IMG/VR virus record: IMGVR_UViG_3300010883_000137
Coordinates: 1-37,595 of that record
Direction: 5' to 3' (one strand)
Source: a virus
DNA length: 37,595 bases
A model generated the notes under the pieces. It did not search any database and was not told where the DNA came from. It saw only the letters and a list, made by a program, of their open reading frames with translations. The position numbers and the translations under genes are program-made. Shown here one piece after another: positions 1 through 8,000 of the stretch (the first letter of the stretch is position 1; each line of letters begins with the position of its first letter).

Positions 1-1
1 A

Positions 2-1135
2 GATACTAAAGATTCTGCTTATTTGTATTTTGAAAACTGTGCTATACAAATTACAAAAGACTCCACCACTATTATAGATTATTTAGACTTGCAAGGTTTT
101 GTTTGGAAAGACCACGTTATTGCAAGACCATATAAAGAATGTAAAAACCTTAAATGTGATTTTATAAGTTTTGTTTCTAATGTTTGTAACAAGGAAGAAC
201 AAAGAATTATGTCTATGGAAAGCTCCATAGGTTATTTATTGCATGGGTACAAAAATTTATCTTATTCTCCTGCGGTTATACTGAATGATGAACTTATATC
301 AGATAGTCCTAATGGCGGTACAGGTAAATCCCTGTTAGTTAATGCTTTAGGACAAATGAAAAAATTAGTCATTATAGATGGAAAAGCTTTTGCTTTTGAA
401 AAATCTTTTGCATATCAATTAGTTTCAGCTGATACTCAAATATTATGTTTTGACGATGTAAAGAAGCATTTTGAGTTTGAACGACTATTTAGTGTAGTTA
501 CCGAAGGTATTACATTAGAGAAAAAAAATAAAGATGCAATAAAAATTCCTTTCAGTAAGTCTCCTAAATTAATACTTACAACTAACTACGCAATAAAAGG
601 TAAAGGCGCTAGTTTTGAAAGAAGAAAATGGGAACTAGAATTTAAACAACACTATACCACAGGCTACACGCCTCTTATGGAGTTTGGGCGTTTATTTTTT
701 GGCGATTGGAACGAAGATGAGTGGTGTGCTTTTGATAATTATATGATTAAAAATTTACAACTATATTTAAAAAACGGACTAATTGTTAGTGAATTTGTTA
801 ATTTAAAAATTAGAAAATTATCCGCTGAAACATGTCATGAGTTTATAGAATGGTGTGGTTTGTTGGATGAAACTCCGTCTGAAAAACTATTGTTGAATCA
901 AAAGTTATATAAATATGAATTATATGTTGACTTCATACAAGATAATCCAGATTTTGCCCCAAAAGCAAAAATGACTATATCAAGAAGAAAGTTCTATCAG
1001 TGGCTCGTAGCTTATGGAATATTTGCTACAGGTCATTCTCCTCTGGAAGGACGAGATCAACAAAATAGATGGATTATGTTTAAAGATGACACTATGAAAG
1101 AAGCAGATATAATAAAAGATGAATTTCAGTTCTGA
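2..1135 (+). CDS. Primase-associated replicative helicase (SF3/D5-like), 5'-truncated
   Basis: Probable replicative helicase of the primase-helicase type, which unwinds phage DNA at the fork using ATP. The frame is open to the window edge, so the N-terminus (often the primase half) lies outside; the TTG at 23 is only the first start-like codon inside. Seen: a P-loop, NGGTGKS, near bases 311-331; a Walker B-like strand, LCFDDV, near 446-463; and a sensor-like strand, LILTTNYAIKG, near 570-602. A basic, aromatic C-terminal domain (RRKFYQWL near 985-1010) follows and could bind DNA. P-loop, acidic strand, then a TTN sensor is the order in superfamily 3 helicases fused to phage/plasmid primases. 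It overlaps the next gene by 17 bases. The ATPase assignment is firm; the exact family (D5/P4-like or DUF5906) is inference. Confidence 0.75.
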   Translation, partial: DTKDSAYLYFENCAIQITKDSTTIIDYLDLQGFVWKDHVIARPYKECKNLKCDFISFVSNVCNKEEQRIMSMESSIGYLLHGYKNLSYSPAVILNDELISDSPNGGTGKSLLVNALGQMKKLVIIDGKAFAFEKSFAYQLVSADTQILCFDDVKKHFEFERLFSVVTEGITLEKKNKDAIKIPFSKSPKLILTTNYAIKGKGASFERRKWELEFKQHYTTGYTPLMEFGRLFFGDWNEDEWCAFDNYMIKNLQLYLKNGLIVSEFVNLKIRKLSAETCHEFIEWCGLLDETPSEKLLLNQKLYKYELYVDFIQDNPDFAPKAKMTISRRKFYQWLVAYGIFATGHSPLEGRDQQNRWIMFKDDTMKEADIIKDEFQF

Positions 1136-1382
1136 TTTAAAATGGTGTATTGAGAATGACTATCAGGTGTATATTTTGCCAGTGGGTTACAATGATATTA
1201 GAATAGCTATAAGAAAAGGAGGGATATCCTCACAAGGCAAAGACTATTATGTTGATAAGCAAGGCATAGAACATTATAGTTCAGAAATAATTGGCAGAGT
1301 GGTGTACAGAAATCAAAAGGACGCAATGAAAAGTTATCCTGATGTAATTAAACGATTGAGAAAAAAATATGATAACACTTAG
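1119..1382 (+). CDS. Small protein of unknown function (87 aa)
   Basis: I do not recognise a family. The protein is 87 residues with a basic C-terminus (KRLRKKY) and a glycine/tyrosine-rich centre. No membrane segment, signal peptide or metal-binding cluster is visible. The ATG at 1119 lies inside the end of the helicase gene (17-base overlap), and the 3' end overlaps the SNF2-type helicase gene by 14 bases, so it is probably translated by coupling within the replication operon. Its position between two helicases suggests an accessory role in DNA replication or processing, which is inference from context only. Confidence 0.6.
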   Translation: MNFSSDLKWCIENDYQVYILPVGYNDIRIAIRKGGISSQGKDYYVDKQGIEHYSSEIIGRVVYRNQKDAMKSYPDVIKRLRKKYDNT

Positions 1383-2604
1383 GGATTACCAAATTGACAT
1401 AAGCAAAGAAGCTACAAATCGTTTACATAAAAATCGTTTTGTTTATTTAGCTATGGAAGTTAGGACTGGCAAAACAATGACATCGTTAAATGCAATGGCC
1501 CATACTAATGGTGTAAAAAACGTTTTGTTTATTACAAAAAAGAAAGCTATTAGTAGTATTGAAAATGATTACAAACTTTTAAAACCTAATATTTCTTTAT
1601 ATGTTATTAATTACGAAAGTTTACATAAAATACCAGGGACAAAATGGGATGGAATTGTTTGTGATGAAACTCATAGTTTAGGTGCTTTCCCTAAGCCTAA
1701 CAAAAGAGCTAAACAAGTAAGAGATTTGATTCAGCTTTATAATCCTTATGTAATTTTATTGTCTGGCACGCCTACACCTGAATCATTTAGTCAAATGTAT
1801 CATCAAGTGTATGGTATTCCATCTAATCCTTTTTGTGCTTTTAAAAATTTCTATAAATTTAGTAACAAATACGTAAACATTACAAAAAGGTATTTAAATG
1901 GATTCAATACATTAGATTATTCGGGTGGTAAAACAAGCATTCTTACCGCTATGAAACCACATATAATTTCATACACACAAAAAGCGGCTGGCTTTCCTGT
2001 AACAACCAATGAATTTGTGTTGAAAGTAAAGTTAAAGAACTCAACTTATAAGTTATGCTCTAGGTTAAAAAATAATTTAGTGATTGAAGGCAAAGAAGAA
2101 ACTATATTAGCTGACACTGGAGTAAAATTAATGAGCAAACTACATCAAATGTATTCAGGGACTGTAAAATTTGAAAGTGGCAAGTCAATGATTCTTGATA
2201 ATTCAAAATCAGAATTTATTAAATCGCATTTTACTGGTAAAAAAATAGGTATTTTTTATAAGTTTAAAGAAGAATATAATGCTTTAAAAGAAACTTTTGG
2301 TAATAATTTAACTACTGAATTAGAAGAATTTAATACAACAAAAAAGAATATTGCTCTTCAAATTGTAAGTGGAAGAGAAGGAATTAGTTTACGTCATGCA
2401 GATTGTTTAGTGTATTACAATATAGACTTTAGCGCCACATCCTATTGGCAATCAAAGGATAGGATGACTACTAAAGAAAGGTTAGTTAATAATATATATT
2501 GGGTGTTTAGTGAAGGTGGTATTGAAGAAGAAATATACGAGGCAGTATCTAAGAAAAAAGATTACACTTTACGTCATTTTAAAAGAGATTTCCTATCTTT
2601 ATAA
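1369..2604 (+). CDS. SNF2/DEAD-like superfamily 2 DNA helicase
   Basis: Superfamily 2 ATPase of the SNF2/helicase type, expected to translocate on DNA during replication, recombination or repair. Motifs in order: a Q-motif-like LRDYQ at residues 4-8; motif I, EVRTGKT, with the P-loop GKT at 34-36; motif II, DETH, at 99-102; motif III, LSGTPTP, near 136-142; then a second RecA-like lobe ending in a motif V-like segment (SGREGISL) and a motif VI-like WQSKDR near 365-370. At 411 residues it is compact, as phage SNF2-like helicases usually are, with no accessory domain. It ends one base before the VRR-NUC start, so the two are probably co-translated and may act together. The motif VI arginine pattern departs from the usual QxxGRxxR. 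Confidence 0.85.
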   Translation: MITLRDYQIDISKEATNRLHKNRFVYLAMEVRTGKTMTSLNAMAHTNGVKNVLFITKKKAISSIENDYKLLKPNISLYVINYESLHKIPGTKWDGIVCDETHSLGAFPKPNKRAKQVRDLIQLYNPYVILLSGTPTPESFSQMYHQVYGIPSNPFCAFKNFYKFSNKYVNITKRYLNGFNTLDYSGGKTSILTAMKPHIISYTQKAAGFPVTTNEFVLKVKLKNSTYKLCSRLKNNLVIEGKEETILADTGVKLMSKLHQMYSGTVKFESGKSMILDNSKSEFIKSHFTGKKIGIFYKFKEEYNALKETFGNNLTTELEEFNTTKKNIALQIVSGREGISLRHADCLVYYNIDFSATSYWQSKDRMTTKERLVNNIYWVFSEGGIEEEIYEAVSKKKDYTLRHFKRDFLSL

Positions 2605-2605
2605 T

Positions 2606-2848
2606 ATGACAGAGCAGCAAATTCAATCAAAAAGAATTAAGCAACTTGAGTCAGAAGGGTATTACGTTATAAAACTTGTTAAAACTAATAAAAATGGCAT
2701 TCCAGATTTATTAGCTATTGCTCCTAACGCTAATGTTATTTTTTCTGAAGTTAAAAAACCAAAGGGTAAAGTTTCTGCTATTCAAGAATACAGATTAAAA
2801 GAACTAAACAAGCATGGAGTTAAAACAGAAGTCTATAGAGGTGACTAA
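2606..2848 (+). CDS. VRR-NUC domain nuclease (80 aa)
   Basis: Stand-alone VRR-NUC nuclease of the PD-(D/E)XK fold, a family of structure-specific DNA nucleases that often act as Holliday-junction or flap endonucleases in phages. Catalytic motifs seen: GIPDLLAI at residues 31-38 (Asp34), a strand with EVKKPKG at 48-54 (Glu48 and Lys50), and SAIQEYRL at 57-64, which matches the family's GxPDL...ExK...Q order. The start chosen is the ATG at 2606, one base after the helicase stop; the frame is open upstream to 2510, but that extension would run inside the helicase gene. Eighty residues is close to the domain's minimal length, so the protein is essentially domain only. It overlaps the next gene. 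Confidence 0.85.
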   Translation: MTEQQIQSKRIKQLESEGYYVIKLVKTNKNGIPDLLAIAPNANVIFSEVKKPKGKVSAIQEYRLKELNKHGVKTEVYRGD

Positions 2849-3134
2849 TTTTGAGTTAGAAGATTTGTTTTTAGAAAATTTAAGGAAGTTTGGTTTAGAA
2901 AACGCTATGATTGTAGCTGATTTTTTAGAAAATATTCATAATTTAAACTTTATTTCTGATAAAGTGGTAATTTATGGAGGTATGGTTAACATAACAAAAA
3001 ACTTTCCTATATTTTTTGAAGTAGAGTTTTTAAAAGACCTCCCTAACACAGCTGTATTAATTAACATAGAGCTTATTTCAGTAGATGAATATTTAGATTA
3101 TATAAATTTAAATTTATATTTAAAGCCACTATGA
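2814..3134 (+). CDS. Protein of unknown function, acidic (up to 106 aa)
   Basis: No family recognised. The product is acidic, rich in Leu, Asn and Glu, and predicted mixed alpha/beta, without a clear motif. The start is uncertain. The ATG at 2814 lies 35 bases inside the nuclease gene, while the in-frame GTG at 2841 (97 residues) overlaps it by only 8 bases and is preceded by a purine-rich TATAGAG. I favour the GTG because the N-terminal nine residues from the ATG look like read-through of the nuclease reading frame. The 3' end forms an ATGA overlap with the next gene. Confidence 0.5.
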   Translation: MELKQKSIEVTNFELEDLFLENLRKFGLENAMIVADFLENIHNLNFISDKVVIYGGMVNITKNFPIFFEVEFLKDLPNTAVLINIELISVDEYLDYINLNLYLKPL

Positions 3135-3466
3135 GAGAATCCAATAAAAAAAGACACATATTAAAGTTATATACAAACGACACTACTATAACTCACGAAG
3201 AATTAGCTTTACTTACTGAAAGTAGTTTGTATTACATAAAACAAGTAGTAAGAGATTTTCATACAGACTCTGTAGCTTATTACGACTATTGCATTTCTCC
3301 TAGTTGCGTAGATGAAGGAATTTATTTTTTATTTTCTAGCAATGGTGAAGAAAAAAAACTTAAAAAAACAGGAAATTATATTTATCCAGAGACAGAACTT
3401 ACTCAATTAGAAGAGTTGTATATACGTATAAATTTAGGAAAAAACATCTTTTACGAAAATAATTAA
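3131..3466 (+). CDS. Unknown protein with a possible helix-turn-helix (111 aa)
   Basis: No family recognised. The ATG lies in an ATGA overlap with the preceding stop, implying coupled translation. Residues near 19-43 (ITHEELALLTESSLYYIKQ and the basic stretch after it) have the spacing of a helix-turn-helix: a short helix, a Ser/Thr turn and a second helix with Lys/Arg. It may therefore bind DNA, possibly as a transcriptional switch; this is inference. The C-terminal half is lysine- and tyrosine-rich with no recognised domain. A 44-base A/T-rich gap follows before the next gene. Confidence 0.5.
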   Translation: MRESNKKRHILKLYTNDTTITHEELALLTESSLYYIKQVVRDFHTDSVAYYDYCISPSCVDEGIYFLFSSNGEEKKLKKTGNYIYPETELTQLEELYIRINLGKNIFYENN

Positions 3467-3510
3467 TTTTTTTTGTATATTTATGTAAATAAATTCATAT
3501 ATTAGTAAAA

Positions 3511-3747
3511 ATGGCGTATTCATTTAAAGATATTGACAAAATATTAAGTTTTAAGTCTTGGAACACTAAGCAAATTATTAGCGAAATGTTTAAAATAGAT
3601 GCAGACCTTTATTGTAATTTAGGATCTGAATCTACTAAAAGTGAAAAAAAAGAAGTCAAAAGAAAATCTAAATATATATATAAAGCTATAAATAAGATTG
3701 ACCCCACTATCGGAAAATCGCTTTTGTTCTATATGGATCAGGATTAA
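3511..3747 (+). CDS. Small basic protein of unknown function (78 aa)
   Basis: No family recognised. The 78-residue product has a lysine-rich centre (KSEKKEVKRKSK, about residues 43-54) flanked by predicted helices. Such charge could contact nucleic acid, but nothing more can be said. It follows the longest gap in the left arm (3467-3510), which is A/T-rich and could hold a weak promoter. The next gene starts three bases after its stop codon. A reverse-strand frame across it (3619-3822) is built from this gene's A-rich codons and is not counted. Confidence 0.5.
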   Translation: MAYSFKDIDKILSFKSWNTKQIISEMFKIDADLYCNLGSESTKSEKKEVKRKSKYIYKAINKIDPTIGKSLLFYMDQD

Positions 3748-3750
3748 AAT

Positions 3751-3939
3751 ATGAGTGGTAATAATTCTAACGAAGTTAATTTCAAGTACATCAATCAATT
3801 GATGAAAGAAATCAACAACCATTCTGATGAAGTATATGAGTCATTAGCGGATCAAGACTTCAGAACCCTAGACCACACTTTAAATAACTTTATAATTTTA
3901 TTGAAACAAACTCAACTGACCTATCAAGATGAAATCTGA
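3751..3939 (+). CDS. Small protein of unknown function (62 aa)
   Basis: A 62-residue, Asn-, Glu- and Leu-rich product, probably helical, with no recognisable motif. It starts three bases after the preceding stop and its 3' end overlaps the metallophosphoesterase gene by 11 bases, so it fits the operon's coupled pattern. Placement is the main evidence that it is a real gene. Confidence 0.45.
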   Translation: MSGNNSNEVNFKYINQLMKEINNHSDEVYESLADQDFRTLDHTLNNFIILLKQTQLTYQDEI

Positions 3940-5062
3940 TAAGCCTAAAAAATATCGTAAAACCAACGGTGAGTACGGTAAAAGATTAAGGTTAACTCCA
4001 CAAGAAGAGGATTTAATTCAAGAAAGCCGTGCTTTATCGGTAGAAAATGTAAACGAAAACTCAGCTTTAACTCTTCATTTAAAAGACAGAGGTATAAGTA
4101 AAAAAGATATTGTTAGTGTAAAACATTGGCAAAGTGCTTCTGGTGAATATAGATTCTCAATTGTAACTAAAGAGGATTTAGGAATGCAAGAAAAAGATAT
4201 ATTTGATAAAGTAAAATCTTTTATAACTAAATACTCTCCTGCTTATCCATCTATAAGACATGAAAATAAAAAACAATCTCCTCATTTATTAATAATAAAT
4301 CCAGCTGACATACATATAGGTAAATATGCTCATAAAAAAGAAACAGGCGAAAGTTACAACACACCCATTGCAATTAAAAGAGTTATTGAAGGAGTGCAAG
4401 GCTTAATAGACAAATCAAAAGGATTTAATATTGAAAAAGTATTATTTTGCATTGGCAATGATGTTTTGCATATTGACAATGTTTACGGTACTACTACAAA
4501 AGGAACCCCTCAAGACACTGATGGTAAATGGTGGGAGCATTACGAAGCTGCTTTATCTCTTTATGTTAATTGTGTAGAAATGCTAAGAGAAATAGCGCCC
4601 GTAGACGTAATACATAGTATGAGTAATCACGATTATCAATCTGGATTTCATTTAGCACACACTTTACAAGCTTGGTTTAGACACGCTCAAGATGTTACTT
4701 TTGACGTCAGTGTAGCTCACAGGAAATATTATACTTACGGAAAGTCATTAATAGGTTTAGAGCATGGAGATGGTGCAAAAATGGATAATTTACCCTTGTT
4801 AATGGCACAAGAGAAACCTTTACTCTGGTCTAAAACAAGCAGAAGATATTGGTATTTACATCATATTCATCACAAAGTTAAACACAAGTGGAGAGATGGT
4901 AAAGACTTTATAGGAGTTACTGTGGAGTATATGCGCAGTCCGTCTTCAGCTGACAGCTGGCACGCAAGAAAAGGCTATACAGGTGCTCCTAAGGCTGTTG
5001 AAGGCTTTCTTCACCATAAAGAGTATGGTCAAGTAGCTAGACTAACTCATTACTTTGATTAA
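3929..5062 (+). CDS. Calcineurin-like metallophosphoesterase
   Basis: Metal-dependent phosphoesterase of the calcineurin-like fold. In phages this fold is found in SbcD/Mre11-type nucleases and in phosphatases; the substrate here is unknown. The five metal-binding blocks appear in order: DIH at residues 127-129; GND followed by HID at 176-183; SNHD at 232-235; a histidine in LEHGDG at 277-282; and LHHIHHK at 310-316 in the position of the family's GHxH. The first 115 residues are a basic N-terminal extension that may bind DNA. The gene is last in the + strand operon, overlaps the previous gene by 11 bases, and its stop shares bases with the stop of the convergent giant gene. At 377 residues it appears complete. 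Confidence 0.8.
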   Translation: MKSDKPKKYRKTNGEYGKRLRLTPQEEDLIQESRALSVENVNENSALTLHLKDRGISKKDIVSVKHWQSASGEYRFSIVTKEDLGMQEKDIFDKVKSFITKYSPAYPSIRHENKKQSPHLLIINPADIHIGKYAHKKETGESYNTPIAIKRVIEGVQGLIDKSKGFNIEKVLFCIGNDVLHIDNVYGTTTKGTPQDTDGKWWEHYEAALSLYVNCVEMLREIAPVDVIHSMSNHDYQSGFHLAHTLQAWFRHAQDVTFDVSVAHRKYYTYGKSLIGLEHGDGAKMDNLPLLMAQEKPLLWSKTSRRYWYLHHIHHKVKHKWRDGKDFIGVTVEYMRSPSSADSWHARKGYTGAPKAVEGFLHHKEYGQVARLTHYFD

Positions 5063-8000
5063 TTATTTTCTAATACAGGGTTGTTAGGAGTAGAATATCT
5101 TTTAAATATTTGTAAAAATTCTTTATTAAAGTTATCGTAAATTTCATCTTGAGCTTTTTCTAACATTTTTATATCTATATAATCTTGACGACTCATATTG
5201 TCTTGATTTCTAATTAATTTTATATTATCTCTAGTTTTTTTTAATATTTTTTTCATTTTTTTAGATGCATTTAATAACCCGCGTGCGCTTCCATAAGTAT
5301 CTAAAGAAAATTTTTCTTTTTGTTTTCCAGCTTCTATGCCTTTTAACTGCTCGTCAACTCCTTTTAAAAACACTAATCTATCATAAAAAGATTGTTGATC
5401 TGCAAATCTGTTTTGCTCACCAAAAAACCTTCTAACTATAGGAATTTTAGTAGGATTAAATTTATAAGGCTTTTCACTTATAGCTTCCTGGTAAGAATCG
5501 GCTGCTAATTTTGGTAAAGTGTATAGAGTACCTAAGTATTGCTGCATTAAGTAATCAATATTATCTGGGTTAAAGTCAAAATTTCCTGAACTAGTAACGG
5601 TCCCTCCTGATTTTTCATTTGCTACCTCTGTAAGAAATCTAGAAATCTTTTTAAATGAACTTGTAGTGTATCTTCCTAGTTGAGAATCGGGCGTGGTGTC
5701 TGTGTCGCTGAATTTTTCGTTAGCTATTTGTTGTCCAAAATAATTTTGATTAGCCCAAACTTCCACTATAGGTCTAAGTGCGCTAGGGGTTGAATTAATT
5801 ATACCACCATCAACACCTTTTGCATCACTAAGACTTACAGGGGAAAACGCTTCTAAAGCCGAAACTGATAAGTTTGTTGCAAATTCACCTGCAGTTTTAT
5901 CGCCAACCGCTGAATCTATTGTTCCCGTACCTATATTGTGAAATATATTGTACCCATACGGGAGAGGGATTTTTATATATTTACCACCTGTCCCTGGGCG
6001 CATTATTATTATATTTCTTCTTTTTATAGATTCTGGAATTTCATCATAATAAGGCACTCCATCTTCGTCTTCATCTCCAAAAGATATATTTGCAAAAGCT
6101 ATCATTGCTGAAAAACTAGTCAACACACCAGCTAATTTTTGAGCTGGATTTAGTTTTTTGTCTTTAACACCAAACGCATTTAAAATTTTGTTGCCTTCAC
6201 CTGCTTTTGTGTCTTGAAAATTAGATATACCTATTGCTTTTCCAAATCTAACAGTACCTTGAACAGAAGCGTTAAAGAATAAATATAATGCTGAAGCATA
6301 TTGTTGGGTACCGCTTTGATTAAAGTTAATTGTTAAATCCTTGGCCAATGCTGCAGCTTCTTGATTTGTCATTCCGTCTTTTTTAGCCATTATATAAGCA
6401 GATAAACGAGTAGAATTTTCTGCAGCGTTATTAAAAGAGTCAATAACATTATTTAAAGATTTACTAAATTTTTTAAAATTAGTGGGATTTTCTATAGCAT
6501 CTACATCTTTTTTAATTTGATCTAAACTTTGAGTATAGCCATATCCAGTTTGACCTCCTTCAGCCAAAAAATCATCGTAATACTTGACCATTTCTACATT
6601 ATAACCTTTCTTCTTTAATTCAGCATCTGACAGTGTATTTCCGTCTGCATCTTGTGTTTTACCTAGTGTTACAGCTCTGATGGTCTTGAATGATTTACCA
6701 GAGTTCATAACTAAATCAGTTACTGTTTTAGCCATGTTTTTACTAAACAAAGGTATGTCTTTGTCTGCTATTGCGTTAAGAACTCCTGTTTGTATATCTC
6801 TAATATAATTAGTAACAACAAACTCAGGACTTAAGGTTGTATATACTTTTCGCATAAAGTTTAATATTTTTCTGGAATTTTTAAGTACTGCGTTTGTTTG
6901 CTCGGCATCAACTCCCAATCCGGTTCTTAATATTGTCCCTATACTAGGATCAGCTACAAAATCTATAAAATTTTCAACACCGTTTACCATTACTGTAACC
7001 ATCCCTGGATCTTTTCTCATATCATTAGGACTCATTTCTACTTCAATTTTATTTCCTGTATTAGGATCTCGTACCATTTCTTTCTTTCTATTTCCTTCGT
7101 TATAAAACGCATATTGATTCGTATCAGGATTACCCTTAAGCATGTTAAAAAGCTTAACTAATACATTGTTTTTGTCAATATTCATAATAGCATCAGTACG
7201 TCTTTGCATTATAGATGCTATAGGAGATTGAGCTTTTGTCTTTCGACCTGTCATTTTTGTTTTGCTTTTCCCTGCTTGTAAACCGCTGCCCGTAGGTTTT
7301 CCACTTTTGTTTTCTTTTGCTTTTTTAGGATCATTTTCTGCAAAACCCATTAGAGGAACGTAGGTTTCCCATTTGTTTTTTAACATATTATCATATGCTT
7401 TTTTACTTAAAAGCCCTGATTTTAATTGCATATCTAAAGTTTCTCGATTTGTTTTGTATATAAAATCAGCAGCAGTTTCTAAGTCTGACATTTTATCGCC
7501 AAACTTTTTTTGTAATGCCTTTAATATGTCATTAGCTTCTTTATCTGTCATTCCAGATCCATCATCGTTGTCTGAACCTCTTTCTCTAACTGTTTTGTTT
7601 CTATCTAAAGAATGTTTTGCGTATAAATAATCGTCAAATTCTTTGGTTGAAATACCCTTGTTATTTAACTTAAAAAGAAAATTACTCATACTTTTGTTAA
7701 ACTTCTCTAGTTTGTTACGAATTTTACCGTATACAACTTTTTCTGATTTATCGAAGTTTGAGTTATCTTTTTGATTTTTTCCCGTAAAGTTTTCTATAGC
7801 TTTTTGTAATTTTCTAACACCGGAGTATTTATCTACAAACTGAGTATATCTTATAGAGGCTTGCTCATTTAAATAATCTTTAGCTCGTTGAAAATAAGTA
7901 TCAGGTTTTTCTTTATTATCATTGTTTGAGTCTCTATCTGAGTCACTTATTACGTCTTTTGCTGGATCAAAATCTTCGTATTGTTCTTTTTTTCTATTTT

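Noticed and set aside
2510-2605. Longer N-terminus for the VRR-NUC gene
   Set aside because: The extension lies wholly inside the helicase gene in another frame; the ATG at 2606 gives the expected minimal nuclease domain and follows the helicase stop by one base.
3467-3510. Promoter on the + strand before the 78-residue gene
   Set aside because: The gap is A/T-rich with a TTTTG, but the best -7 candidates (TATATTTA, TAAATTCA) miss key TAnnTTTG bases, so it is not called.
3619-3822. Reverse-strand open frame of 67 codons
   Set aside because: Phe- and Ile-rich translation caused by the A-rich codons of the + strand gene; no neighbours on that strand here.
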